Assembly (NCBI GenBank): GCA_027533185.1
Contig: JAPZTS010000006.1
Span: 58,904 to 122,903 of the forward strand
Source of the DNA: Leptospira sp.
Lineage (GTDB): Bacteria; Spirochaetota; Leptospiria; Leptospirales; Leptospiraceae
Direction of reading: 5' to 3'
DNA length: 64,000 bases
In this document: piece by piece, positions 19,101 to 27,440 of the stretch
Layout of the letters: every line of letters begins with the position of its first letter
How positions within the stretch are numbered: position 1 is the first letter of the stretch
The notes under the pieces: model-generated
Told to the model about the DNA's origin: nothing
Seen by the model: only the letters and a program-made list of their open reading frames with translations
Databases searched by the model: none
Made by a program: the position numbers and the translations under genes

Positions 19101-21887
19101 AAATGCACTAATCTCACAGATTCCGTACTTTAAAGTATAATTAACCATCTTTAAAACGATCACGGGAAACAAATTCGGCTCAGCAAGAAATGAGGGTGCA
19201 ACACAAGCGTTTAGCAATCTCATTATCGAAAGAAATTTTTCGTCTTCTGATATTGGCAAGTTTGTAAGATCGACAACCTTTCTATTGCTAAATTTAATTT
19301 TAAATTTTAAAATTTCTGGTATAACAGAGATTTGACTAGCTTTCTTAGGAAGGTTTACTCCAAGAATTGATAATGCTTTTTTGAGAGTTTCAATTACTTC
19401 CTTCATTTTATTTTGAGTGACTAACATGGAGGACTGCATCTCAAAAACTTGGATTTTATCCAAGTCGTTATTGGAAATAGAAAGTATAAAATCGAAGGTC
19501 TGATTTGCTATATCGAAATTTTTCGAAAGATAGGCAGACCTTGCATATCCGATGTATATCTGAATTGCTTTTTGATATTTTAATCTGTGGTAGTTCTCAG
19601 GAAGTAAGGAAATTGTCTTTGCAAAAAAAACAAAGGCGGACTCAAATGCGGATGAAGAAAGCGCCTTAAAACCAGCCATTTCATTTAACGCACAAATCTC
19701 TTGTTTCTCTTTTTCTGTTTTAACCTGAGACAAGCCGAGATTTAGTTGGTTTACAATTGTGAACAAATGATCATCTAACTTATATTTATAAAGTATTGAG
19801 AGATATGTATTGCCGATTTTGTAATGCAGTTTGGCTCTTTCGTCTTCGTCGATGAGGGAATAAATGGCTTCACGAACTTTGTCGTGAATAAAGTTCACAT
19901 CCTCCATACCCAATACCAACAACTCTTCATTAGCCAAAGCAACTAAGTCCAAGGTTGCTTTGAATAAGGGTTTATCCGCAATCGTTGCATAAATATCCTG
20001 CCTAAACCAATTCCCAATGCAAGCCATTAGCTTTAATCCCTCGACCAAATGCGGGGATAACGTTTTAATTCGTTCAATGAGAATATCAATTACATTGTCC
20101 GAGATAGATATCGATCCTATTTTTTGTAAATCAAACTCCCAATTTGTCCCATTGAACCTGATATACTCTTTGTCATAAAAATTCTTTAAGACCTCTCCTA
20201 CGTGGAAAGGATTGCCTTTCGTTTTAGAGTAGATAACTTCAGCAATTGGATGAACTACCTTTATGGGTAATCTTAAACTATCAGAGACTAAGTTTGCAAT
20301 CTCAAGAGTAGGTAGAGGATTTAGATTTATATGAGTGGCAAAAATGGATTTTTCAGAGATATCTTCTAACAGTTTAGAGAACATATCTGTGGAATTGATT
20401 TCATTGTCCCTATAGGAAAGAACTAAAAACAAATAAGATAAACCAGAATCAAACAAAATAGATCGAAGTAATCTTATACTGGACAAATCGGCCCATTGCA
20501 AATCATCCAAAAATAATACAAAGGGATGTTCTTTGGTACAGATTGTTCGAAGTAAACTGAGTACTGTTCCATGAAATCGATTTTCGGTCTCTTGGATATT
20601 TAGTTCTGGCGGTGTTTCTTGTTTTCCCAAAAGAGTTTCAATCTCTGGAATAATATCAATTACTACTTGAGCATTCTGCCCTAAGGATTCTTGAATCTGT
20701 TGTTTCCAGACTTCAACGGATCCTTCTGTCTCAGATAGAATATTTCGGACTAACTTCTGTAAACTGATTGCAAATGCTCGATACGGAATTGCCTTTTTGT
20801 GTAAATCAAATTTACCTGAAGTAAATATTCCACGAGAAGTGCTAATTGGTTTTTGAATTTCGTTTATCAGTGCGGATTTTCCTATACCAGACCTTCCAGA
20901 GATGAGTAAAAGTTCAAGGTTTCCTTCGGCAACACTCTTGAGCTTTTCTTCAAAAATATGCACTTCAGTTTCGCGACCGTATAACTTTTTTGAGATTTGG
21001 AATTTGGCAGAAATATCATTTTCCGCGAGAGGAAAATTGAGTTTCTCAAGTGAAATTTGCCCTATCTCCAAAAGTTCCTTTTCACATCTTTCCAAATCTC
21101 TGAGTAGTGCTGTACTAGTTTGGTATCTTGCCTCTGGATTTTTCTCCAAAAGCTTCATTATAATATCAGAAACTATTTTAGGTGACCCAGTCCTATTTTT
21201 TGGAGACACAGGTGTTTTTGCGAGATGCGAGTGGATCATCTCCAATGGATCCGTAAAAATAAACGGCAACTCTCCAGTTAATATTTGATAAAGAGTAACA
21301 CCTAAAGAATAAAAATCTGTTCTATAGTCTACTGTTCGGTTCATTCGCCCAGTTTGCTCTGGTGAAATATGACCTAAAGTTCCATACAAAGTACTATTAA
21401 CAGGTAGAAAGAAGTTTCGGTTTAGAAGATGCGTCGCAGAACCAAAGTCGATGAGTTTAATTTGATTCGTTTGTTGGATATAAATAATATTTTGCGCTTT
21501 GATATCATTATGAACAACATTTGCCTTATGTACATCAGAAAGGGCAGACACAATTTGTTTGGATAGATTAAAAAAAAGTTTTAGAGGACTTGGTTTTGCA
21601 TATCCTAAAATCTTTGTAAGCGATTCTCCCCCAAGATCAGGAAAAACTACCGCGATCGAATTGAAGTGTTTAATAAGATCAATAGGTTTGATCACATAAT
21701 CAGACTCGATAGAATTTAAAATCTCAAATTCGTTATTGAAGCGGTTGATTTCGATTTGATCCGGGTATTCACGATTGAGTAATTTGATGATAACAGGTTT
21801 GTCAACTTCAGCAACTCCCCTATAAACGCTACTGCGTTTCCCTAAATGCACCTCACTTGTAATATTGTATTTTCCAATTTTTAACAC
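16176..21887 (-). CDS. Giant Ser/Thr kinase-AAA ATPase-GAF-SpoIIE signalling protein
   Basis: A 1903-residue multidomain protein. The protein kinase domain (about 7-275) has Lys35 in VIIKLLN, an HND motif (126-128) in place of HRD within HNDIKAQNI, DFG at 147-149 and HISPEQTGR. The glycine loop is relaxed. A predicted ATPase (AAA_16-like, about 300-560) has Walker A GRSGIGKS at 331-338 and Walker B VLFLDDLQWAD. A long helical repeat region (about 600-1270) and a GAF domain (about 1295-1460) follow. Next is a SpoIIE-type phosphatase region (about 1530-1745) with IGGDIS and GDAMGKSMQGASGA, then a TPR-like tail. This layout resembles the multi-sensor multi-kinases of cyanobacteria, but ends in a phosphatase and not a histidine kinase. 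One protein thus carries both a kinase and a phosphatase module. Confidence 0.88.
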   Translation of the reverse strand: MLKIGKYNITSEVHLGKRSSVYRGVAEVDKPVIIKLLNREYPDQIEINRFNNEFEILNSIESDYVIKPIDLIKHFNSIAVVFPDLGGESLTKILGYAKPSPLKLFFNLSKQIVSALSDVHKANVVHNDIKAQNIIYIQQTNQIKLIDFGSATHLLNRNFFLPVNSTLYGTLGHISPEQTGRMNRTVDYRTDFYSLGVTLYQILTGELPFIFTDPLEMIHSHLAKTPVSPKNRTGSPKIVSDIIMKLLEKNPEARYQTSTALLRDLERCEKELLEIGQISLEKLNFPLAENDISAKFQISKKLYGRETEVHIFEEKLKSVAEGNLELLLISGRSGIGKSALINEIQKPISTSRGIFTSGKFDLHKKAIPYRAFAISLQKLVRNILSETEGSVEVWKQQIQESLGQNAQVVIDIIPEIETLLGKQETPPELNIQETENRFHGTVLSLLRTICTKEHPFVLFLDDLQWADLSSIRLLRSILFDSGLSYLFLVLSYRDNEINSTDMFSKLLEDISEKSIFATHINLNPLPTLEIANLVSDSLRLPIKVVHPIAEVIYSKTKGNPFHVGEVLKNFYDKEYIRFNGTNWEFDLQKIGSISISDNVIDILIERIKTLSPHLVEGLKLMACIGNWFRQDIYATIADKPLFKATLDLVALANEELLVLGMEDVNFIHDKVREAIYSLIDEDERAKLHYKIGNTYLSILYKYKLDDHLFTIVNQLNLGLSQVKTEKEKQEICALNEMAGFKALSSSAFESAFVFFAKTISLLPENYHRLKYQKAIQIYIGYARSAYLSKNFDIANQTFDFILSISNNDLDKIQVFEMQSSMLVTQNKMKEVIETLKKALSILGVNLPKKASQISVIPEILKFKIKFSNRKVVDLTNLPISEDEKFLSIMRLLNACVAPSFLAEPNLFPVIVLKMVNYTLKYGICEISAFGFVAFGMIQGSALGNFPLGYEFGKFGIDLFNQHNWKSFKCRTLFLFACMVNHWKEHAKQGNSVFWESFHSGIESGDLQYAAYSLNNLHFQMLLSRETLSDVFSSMMKYDASLLSLKQNHAYQVHRLNIQFIQALRGETESMVILDGNYFDESQIVTEWIESQNANALFDYYLCKLRLNYFYGNISEAYELSLKIDPIEGAMFGMMFIPEYVFFSSLVCFEALKREIEPKLKNQTLKKLQKNKKRLEVWAKEAPANYSHKFKIVCALDLILKGRSQDAISELKKAIVDSKNFGYQLEEALANEMIASIWNELGEEQYRNIHLVEAHYRYGKYGMLPKVRLLESSYISLKKYAGRNFRSESTYGFASMNSTSDNFGSSGSVLDLNSVMKASQTIAGEIQLKSLLEKMMKILLENAGAEKGFFILKSGSKWNLIAERDVNIDKTSIYADHPIELQFHESWNSPLKDFLSLQIVGYVARSKDIVLLGDAREESRFISDSYIQEKKPTSILCYPILNHGEEVGIVYLENNLTTYAFTPNRVEILKLLSSQIAISIENSFLYGSMESKVSERTRELNLALTEAKGLKEQQDGDYFLASLLIEPLTQNNLESHFIKIQFLTEQKKKFKYKQWESEIGGDISISSSIVLKGKKYIVILNGDAMGKSMQGASGALVIGSVFEAIVKRTNDQESENTIFPEKWLYNTYLNLHNTLLTFDGSMLISMFLCLIDEETGFVYFLNCEHPRPAVYRNEDTFFLPHKYVCAKLGLTVSKKALQINTFQLERSDILLIGSDGRDDILLHEKQPEEVINEDENLFLLTAKEGKGELDSILNSIKKKGELIDDLSLVRVEYLGEGSGIHLPKTSPEHPNYSKALHLYMRKNWHGVLECLNFTEKEFFTKNLALQKLFLYTKYKLGEFPLAKAILYSEQNPSDSLILLYIALALSELSDLERAIEYSERVRLRMPYQKQNNELFTRLENSRLS

Positions 21888-21943
21888 AGTGAAATCCCAC
21901 CATAGATTAAAAAAGAACGTAGGATTTTCAATTAAAAACTAGA

Positions 21944-22708
21944 TTATTTTGCAGTTTTGCCACCATCGACAGGGATTGCCGCCCCGGTTATGAAACTCGC
22001 ATCCTCACCTGCAAGCCAGAGACAGGATTTTGCAATTTCTAGGGAACTCGCCATTCGACCTAAGGTATAGGATTTCATTCTTTCTTTTTTGATCTCTTCC
22101 GGGTTCGGTGCATTTTGATAGAATAATTGGTCCATTTCGGTTTCAATTGCGCCAGGACATAGAGCGTTGATTCGAATATTAAACTTACCATATTCTAGAG
22201 CAGCTGATTTTGTTAGACCAATGATTCCATGTTTTGTCATAGAGTAGACTGAAAGATTTTCTCGGCCTCGAAGTCCAAGGGCGGAAGAAATATTTACAAT
22301 GGATCCTGCTTTTTTGAATTTTAACAACACATCCAATTCAAATTTCATCGCAAGAAACGTGCCTTTCAAATTTGTATCAACTACAGTATCAAAGATATCT
22401 AGCGGATATTCTGCCAAAGGTTTCATAGTTCCAGCTGCGCCTGCATTGTTGATTGCTATATCCAATGGACCGAATTTTTCAGTTACCGAGGCAACAAAGT
22501 TTTCCATTGCTTCGGACTGACTAACATCGCAAGGAATAAAGAGACCTATCCCGCCTAAATCGTTTATTTTTTTTACGGTTTCCTCACCTTCGTCCCTTCG
22601 CCTTCCACAAAAACCAATGCTATAACCTAACTTTGCATATTCTAATACAATTGTTCTCCCAAGGCCTGAAGTTCCACCCGTTACAATTACTACTTTTTTC
22701 TCTTTCAT
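21944..22708 (-). CDS. SDR family oxidoreductase (FabG-like)
   Basis: A 254-residue classical SDR. It has TGGTSGLGRT for NAD(P) binding, NNAGAAG, a catalytic Ser in NISSALG, the YSMTKHG Tyr-Lys pair, and a C-terminal GAAIPVDGG typical of FabG/BacC-like enzymes. Its ATG overlaps the stop of the hotdog/PilZ gene as ATGA, so the two are translationally coupled. Given that partner, reduction of a 3-oxoacyl or butenolide-like product is a possible role, but this is inference only. The length is standard and all catalytic residues are present. Confidence 0.87.
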   Translation of the reverse strand: MKEKKVVIVTGGTSGLGRTIVLEYAKLGYSIGFCGRRRDEGEETVKKINDLGGIGLFIPCDVSQSEAMENFVASVTEKFGPLDIAINNAGAAGTMKPLAEYPLDIFDTVVDTNLKGTFLAMKFELDVLLKFKKAGSIVNISSALGLRGRENLSVYSMTKHGIIGLTKSAALEYGKFNIRINALCPGAIETEMDQLFYQNAPNPEEIKKERMKSYTLGRMASSLEIAKSCLWLAGEDASFITGAAIPVDGGKTAK

Positions 22709-23961
22709 ATAATTTCCCTATCTTCTATCAAACGACCAAACCGATTGATTGCTTCCTTAACGTTTCCTAAATCCAATGGAGTTAAAGTGTCATATTTAAA
22801 TCCTGCATAATAACAGTCTTCGTTATGGTCATCTTCTTTCACCCATAGAAGCTGGCATTTACCATGTATAAATCCAGCTATATCAAAATGCATAAAAAAT
22901 TCTAAATCATTTTTACCACTTAAATCGCCCGGATAAAAGGAATCTGTCTTTATCATAAAACCTGTAAGAGAAATATTTTCAATCGTACATACATATTTGT
23001 TATCAGCATAACGAATTGATATATTATTTTTAAATCTATCCAGAACTCGAAATCTCGGATCTATTTCATACACTTCTTCTTGGGTGTTTTTTAAGCGTTT
23101 ATAAACTTTTAATGGCAAAATACTTGCGGCCATTTGAATTTTTGCGATTTCTTCATTCTCTTGGTAGACGGTGATATCCAACTTGGAATAGTTCCAATGT
23201 CCAGATTTACTCATCTTAAATTCTTTCGTAATGGTTCGCATTTTGATTGGCATATTGATTTTTGCATACTGAAGGAATTCGGCGTTCAAATAAAGGAGTA
23301 AAAATGTTACATCTTCAAATGGAACTTTTCCATAAATGTGGTTAACTGCGATTCCAAATTGCCTAGCAGCCTCTAAAATTTGCATGCCAGATATATGCTT
23401 GAGGTTAGGTGGTGAAAAAAATTTATGTGTTGGTGGGATGTATAGATTTGCAAAAAAAACATTTCTTTTAGGAATAATTTCACTTTTCTCTAAAATATCG
23501 GATATTAGAGTTTTTTCAACATTGCCAATAAAATAATCCTTTCGTTTGAACATTTGGAGGATTTTAATTTCATCAGCTTCGGTAATGCTTTCATTTAAAA
23601 TGTATTTACCAATTGAGTGATCAAAATGGTAAAAGGACTTTAGATACTCCATTTGATCATTGGTAAGTTCGGCTGATTCAAGTAGTGTATTTGCCGTGGA
23701 AAAACTGATTCTTGGCGGTATGGTTTTTAGTACGTAAAATGACTCAAACTCTTCGATTTTAAGCTCATAATAGTTCTGAAGAAAGGTTTTTTCTTCTTCC
23801 GAAATGGAAGAACAAAGAGTATCATATTGTGATTTTGTAATCTGACGAGGCAATACCCTTCGAATATTGGAGACAAAACTATCTTCTTGAAAATAGGTTC
23901 TAGTGAATTTTTTATTTAAAGGAATTACGTCGGGGATTTGGTTAAAAATAGTCGCACTCAT
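22705..23961 (-). CDS. AfsA-like hotdog / PilZ domain fusion protein
   Basis: A 418-residue protein. Residues 1-160 are unassigned and mainly helical. Residues about 168-290 match the pattern of the AfsA hotdog repeat: IPPTHKFF with His179, then ILEAARQFGIAVNH (EAARQ at 197-201) and a strand-rich remainder. Residues about 300-410 form a PilZ domain with RxxxR (Arg305, Arg309) and NISLTG (329-334), the two elements that bind cyclic-di-GMP. AfsA-type enzymes condense acyl-ACP with dihydroxyacetone phosphate in gamma-butyrolactone signal synthesis, but they carry two hotdog repeats, whereas I see only one here. The gene is coupled to an SDR. The PilZ call is firm; the AfsA call is pattern-based. 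Confidence 0.75.
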   Translation of the reverse strand: MSATIFNQIPDVIPLNKKFTRTYFQEDSFVSNIRRVLPRQITKSQYDTLCSSISEEEKTFLQNYYELKIEEFESFYVLKTIPPRISFSTANTLLESAELTNDQMEYLKSFYHFDHSIGKYILNESITEADEIKILQMFKRKDYFIGNVEKTLISDILEKSEIIPKRNVFFANLYIPPTHKFFSPPNLKHISGMQILEAARQFGIAVNHIYGKVPFEDVTFLLLYLNAEFLQYAKINMPIKMRTITKEFKMSKSGHWNYSKLDITVYQENEEIAKIQMAASILPLKVYKRLKNTQEEVYEIDPRFRVLDRFKNNISIRYADNKYVCTIENISLTGFMIKTDSFYPGDLSGKNDLEFFMHFDIAGFIHGKCQLLWVKEDDHNEDCYYAGFKYDTLTPLDLGNVKEAINRFGRLIEDREII

Positions 23962-24061
23962 ACTAACATTCTTTAATCACTAAAGATAATTAGTTGGTAT
24001 GATGCGTACTATTTCAATAAGACAAGAAAAATAAGTACTTATACTATTTTTTTTAAAGTCC

Positions 24062-24493
24062 CTATCGAACTACCGTGACCGAACAAGGTGCATAATGTAC
24101 AACTCGGTCAGAAACGCTTCCCATTACAAAACGGCCCAAAATACCGTGACCTCTGCTCCCTATAACGATCAAATCTGCCTTTTCTTTTTCAGCTAAATTG
24201 CAAATTTCTTCAGCAGGGTATCCTTCCACAACTCTGCGCTCCCAAACCACTTTTGTATCATTCAAAATGGGGTGGATTTTCTCAAATCGCTGCTCGGAAA
24301 TCCATTTTACTCGATCCTCTCCTGTGGGTGCAGCATCATAATAACCAGGCAAAGGACCAAAATCTTCAATGACTTCCAAAAGAATGCATTTTGCATTGCT
24401 TGCTTTGGCAATTCCCAAGCCAAATTCAATCGCTTTTGCAGAGCTCTTTGAGCCGTCTATCGGTATAATGATTTTCTGTATTAGTTTTTCCAT
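24062..24493 (-). CDS. Universal stress protein (UspA family, ATP-binding type)
   Basis: A 143-residue single Usp domain. The N-terminus [19 protein letters not shown] and the C-terminal [20 protein letters not shown] give the G-2x-G-9x-GS pattern of ATP-binding Usp proteins. These accumulate under starvation or stress. It is monocistronic, reading away from the forward lipoprotein genes and toward the PilZ gene, with 100 bases to the latter. No clear promoter could be fixed. Confidence 0.92.
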   Translation of the reverse strand: MEKLIQKIIIPIDGSKSSAKAIEFGLGIAKASNAKCILLEVIEDFGPLPGYYDAAPTGEDRVKWISEQRFEKIHPILNDTKVVWERRVVEGYPAEEICNLAEKEKADLIVIGSRGHGILGRFVMGSVSDRVVHYAPCSVTVVR

Positions 24494-24623
24494 ATATTTA
24501 TACTACCACGTTCTAAAAAATACCAAAGTACTATTCTATTGATTTATATCATCTTTAGTTAATTACCGCATTTGTGGAGAACTCCTATTTGTTTAGGATG
24601 GATTGGATGCTAACCTTAGGAGC

Positions 24624-25154
24624 ATGAAAGCATCTTCAATACTTTTTATTTTTTTTACTTCAGCCTTCCTGTCTTTTAAAGATACACGAAAGGAGATTCA
24701 ATTTTTAATCTTTAATTTCAAAGTATTGATTTTTTTGCCATTTCTATTGGTTCAATGTGCTACCCTTTTGCCTCCAGAGGAGCGAATCTTTCCCAAAAAC
24801 CCAGTCCCACTACCCAAAGGAAAACAAACCAAACAATGGTTAGAAAGTATCAAAGAAAAAAACCCGAAACGGTTTTGGTGGAAGTCTATAGATGAGAACA
24901 AATACAAATTTACCTATGTCCGCCAAAGCCTAAGGCCCAACGGTTCTCATATCGCCTGTACGGCGGTAGTGGAGAATAAAGGAGCAAATATCGAATTGTA
25001 TGAAATGGCATTTGTTGTCAACTACGCCGACTATACAAAATCCATGCGAAAGGGAGGTGACTTGGGGCCCTTAAACGAAGAGGAAAAAACAGAAATACTC
25101 TATCCCTGTATCGAGGAAGTTTTGGATTCAGGGAAAAGTAATGTATCTAATTAG
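24624..25154 (+). CDS. Hypothetical lipoprotein, first of three in tandem
   Basis: About 176 residues from ATG 24624; a TTG at 24603 is an alternative. AGGAG lies only one base before the ATG, so the start is not certain. A long hydrophobic region ends in LPFLLVQCATL, a good lipobox with Cys in LVQC, and the mature part begins PPEERIFPKNP. The mature domain has two cysteines (HIACTAV, LYPCIEE) and a basic middle. No known family is recognised. The next gene starts 13 bases before this one ends, in another frame. Confidence 0.6.
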   Translation: MKASSILFIFFTSAFLSFKDTRKEIQFLIFNFKVLIFLPFLLVQCATLLPPEERIFPKNPVPLPKGKQTKQWLESIKEKNPKRFWWKSIDENKYKFTYVRQSLRPNGSHIACTAVVENKGANIELYEMAFVVNYADYTKSMRKGGDLGPLNEEEKTEILYPCIEEVLDSGKSNVSN

Positions 25155-25836
25155 AATTTTAGGATTCTCACTTGGTCTGTCTTTTATGGGTTGTGTCTTT
25201 GCAGATTTCCACCACAAACCGAATGCATTTTCAAAAGAAAAGGCAGGATTTTTAGTGGGAAAATCAATAACTCTTCTCAATGACAATCGCATGTTTTACC
25301 AAAAAGGGTTTCATTCGTATGTAGAATATCTCCCACCATTCGGAGAAGATCCCCATACATACTTTCCTAAAAAACAAAGAGAAATTGGAGAAACACGCTA
25401 CAAATGGAAATACGCAGATATTTATAATATTCACGACAAGGATTTTGAATTTTCAAAAGTAAAAACAGATCATGTCTTGTTAATTTCGGTCAATCCTCCG
25501 GAAGACGAACGGATTTATAATAATTTTTATCAGGTAGTCCAACTTCTCTCTTTCTGTCTATTCCCTTGCAAATTCGAAATCAAACTCGATACTTCCATAC
25601 AGTATTATTATAAAAACAAATGGATTGCGGAAAGTAAATTTAGGTCGGAAAGCCAACAAAGCTTGAGCCCTATATATTTGTTTGTTCCAACGAGATTCGA
25701 CATAGAACTTGGGGCTCAACATACAACCGAAAATCATTTATTCTCAATACTATTTTTAGAAGGCTTTCAAAATGCTATGGACGAACTTGTTCTAAAACTA
25801 TCGGAAGAAAATCATATAATTCCATTTAGAAGGTGA
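25141..25836 (+). CDS. Hypothetical lipoprotein, second of three in tandem
   Basis: A 231-residue protein with a signal peptide MYLIRILGFSLGLSFMGC that gives a typical lipobox (SFMGC, Cys18). The mature part contains aromatic, strand-like stretches (FHSYVEYLPPFG, SIQYYYKNKWIAES) and a C-terminal segment suggesting a compact beta domain. It overlaps both neighbours by a few bases, so the three genes are co-translated. No homologous family is recognised. Confidence 0.68.
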   Translation: MYLIRILGFSLGLSFMGCVFADFHHKPNAFSKEKAGFLVGKSITLLNDNRMFYQKGFHSYVEYLPPFGEDPHTYFPKKQREIGETRYKWKYADIYNIHDKDFEFSKVKTDHVLLISVNPPEDERIYNNFYQVVQLLSFCLFPCKFEIKLDTSIQYYYKNKWIAESKFRSESQQSLSPIYLFVPTRFDIELGAQHTTENHLFSILFLEGFQNAMDELVLKLSEENHIIPFRR

Positions 25837-26615
25837 TTCTAAAAGAGAAAATTCTGGATCAAATCATGCGCACACATATTGTTTATAGTTTTCTTTCTGG
25901 TATGCTTTTTTTTTCAAAACGTACAAAAGCAAAAGTTTTGGTTCTTTTTTTAATATCTCTCAATTACTCCTGTGCTTTAAATTTAATTTCTCCTGGAATC
26001 AATTCTAATCACAGACTGGATAACAAATCTTTTGCAAAAATGTTAGATATGTCTTTTTATGGATCGTATCATTATAATTTTTTTGCGTATTTTATCCTTC
26101 CTGAGAATGTCATCGATGTCCTCAACGATCCAAACAATTTTTTAGAAACCTATCAGGTAGAATCTTTTGTTTTGAATCGAAACTTAAATGATATTGTGAT
26201 TCTTTATGAATTCTGTTACAATAAAGAAAAAGATATAGACTTTGACACAGACTTAAATTCATATTTTTTCTTTCTCAATGGTCATTCAGAAAAATATAAA
26301 TTAGTCTATCAATATCCTTATAGTTACAAAAAAATCGGTTTAAAATTAAAATTGCTACGGCCATTTCTTGTTCATAAAAAATATCCAAACCATCAAGAAA
26401 TCGAAAGTACTGGATATGATTATATAATGTGCTATCGGAATTTGCTAATTTTTGATACTTCCACAAAACAAGAAGGGAAAAATGAGTTTAGGATTATTAC
26501 ACCAAGAGAAAATATTCAAAATTTTGAATTTCAATTAAAAAACAATACGTTTCAAAATTACGAAAAAGAAACTTGGGAGATGAATAAAATTCTGCGTATC
26601 ACCCTTCCGAGATGA
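25833..26615 (+). CDS. Hypothetical lipoprotein, third of three in tandem
   Basis: A 260-residue frame from GTG 25833, whose GTGA overlaps the stop of the previous gene. ATG 25866 or ATG 25902 are alternatives; the last gives the neatest signal peptide (MLFFSKRTKAKVLVLFLISL then NYSCALN, with Cys in the lipobox). The mature part is rich in Tyr, Phe and Asn, again with no recognised family. It converges on the polyamine permease gene with 21 bases between stops. Confidence 0.62.
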   Translation: MILKEKILDQIMRTHIVYSFLSGMLFFSKRTKAKVLVLFLISLNYSCALNLISPGINSNHRLDNKSFAKMLDMSFYGSYHYNFFAYFILPENVIDVLNDPNNFLETYQVESFVLNRNLNDIVILYEFCYNKEKDIDFDTDLNSYFFFLNGHSEKYKLVYQYPYSYKKIGLKLKLLRPFLVHKKYPNHQEIESTGYDYIMCYRNLLIFDTSTKQEGKNEFRIITPRENIQNFEFQLKNNTFQNYEKETWEMNKILRITLPR

Positions 26616-26636
26616 AAAACTTGGTAGCAGGCAGAC

Positions 26637-27440
26637 TTACTTTTTAATCTCGTCCTCTTTGGTTAGATAGTATGCAACAAGAATTGGTATCGTTGTTACA
26701 AGGATAACAAAAACTGCAACAACATTTGTAACAGGTCTTTGGCGGGGACGAATAAATTCTGTCAACATCCAAACTGGTACTGTAGATTGGTTCCCAGCAG
26801 TGAAGGTTGTTACAATGACTTCATCAAAGGACAAAGCAAAAGACAACATCCCGCCAGCAAGAAGGGCAGTGGCAATATTTGGTAATACAATATATCGAAA
26901 CGTTTGCCACGGGTTTGCACCGAGATCCATAGAAGCTTCCACCATGGAATGGGAACTACGGCGAAGCCTCGCAAGAACATTATTGTATACTGTTACAATA
27001 CAAAAAGTAGCGTGTGCGATGACGATGGTCCAAGTACTAAAAGGAATTCCAAAAAGGGACATGGCAGAACGCAGAGAGATACCAGTTACAATTCCAGGAA
27101 GAGCGATGGGGAGGATCACTAAAAAAGAGACAACTTCTTTGCCAAAAAATTGACTGCGGTAAACAGCAAGAGTTGCCAAAGTTCCGAGAAAGATCGCAAT
27201 AATGGTCGATACAGTTGCAACCTGGGTAGATAGAGCAATCGCTTCCCAGATATCATTCCTCTCCCAAGCAACCCCAAACCATTTGGTAGTAAAACCAGGT
27301 AGAGGGAATTGAAAGGTTTTTTCATCAGTAGAGAAAGCATACATGATGATAATGAGGATGGGAATATGGATGAATAAAAAGCCTAGGATTGTTGCCCCTG
27401 TTAACGCCCATTTGCCGAAATTAAACCTAGAGTGCATCAA
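26637..27440 (-). CDS. potC: Polyamine-type ABC transporter permease (PotC/YdcV-like)
   Basis: A 267-residue permease with about six transmembrane helices. The cytoplasmic EAA loop is EASMDLGANPWQTFRYIVLP, which contacts the ATPase. The block LSFDEVIVTTFTAGNQSTVPVW is typical of PotC/YdcV. With PotB it forms the channel that moves putrescine or spermidine through the inner membrane. Its start overlaps the end of the potB-like gene by 14 bases. It is the last gene of the transporter operon. Confidence 0.9.
   Translation of the reverse strand: MMHSRFNFGKWALTGATILGFLFIHIPILIIIMYAFSTDEKTFQFPLPGFTTKWFGVAWERNDIWEAIALSTQVATVSTIIAIFLGTLATLAVYRSQFFGKEVVSFLVILPIALPGIVTGISLRSAMSLFGIPFSTWTIVIAHATFCIVTVYNNVLARLRRSSHSMVEASMDLGANPWQTFRYIVLPNIATALLAGGMLSFALSFDEVIVTTFTAGNQSTVPVWMLTEFIRPRQRPVTNVVAVFVILVTTIPILVAYYLTKEDEIKK

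Noticed and set aside
22705..23961. Calling the hotdog/PilZ protein a complete gamma-butyrolactone synthase
   Set aside because: Only one AfsA-like repeat is visible, while known AfsA enzymes have two; the enzyme activity cannot be claimed.
24494..24602. TTGGTA-18-TATAAA as the promoter of the universal stress gene
   Set aside because: The -10 box would sit three bases from the start codon, leaving no room for a leader or ribosome site.
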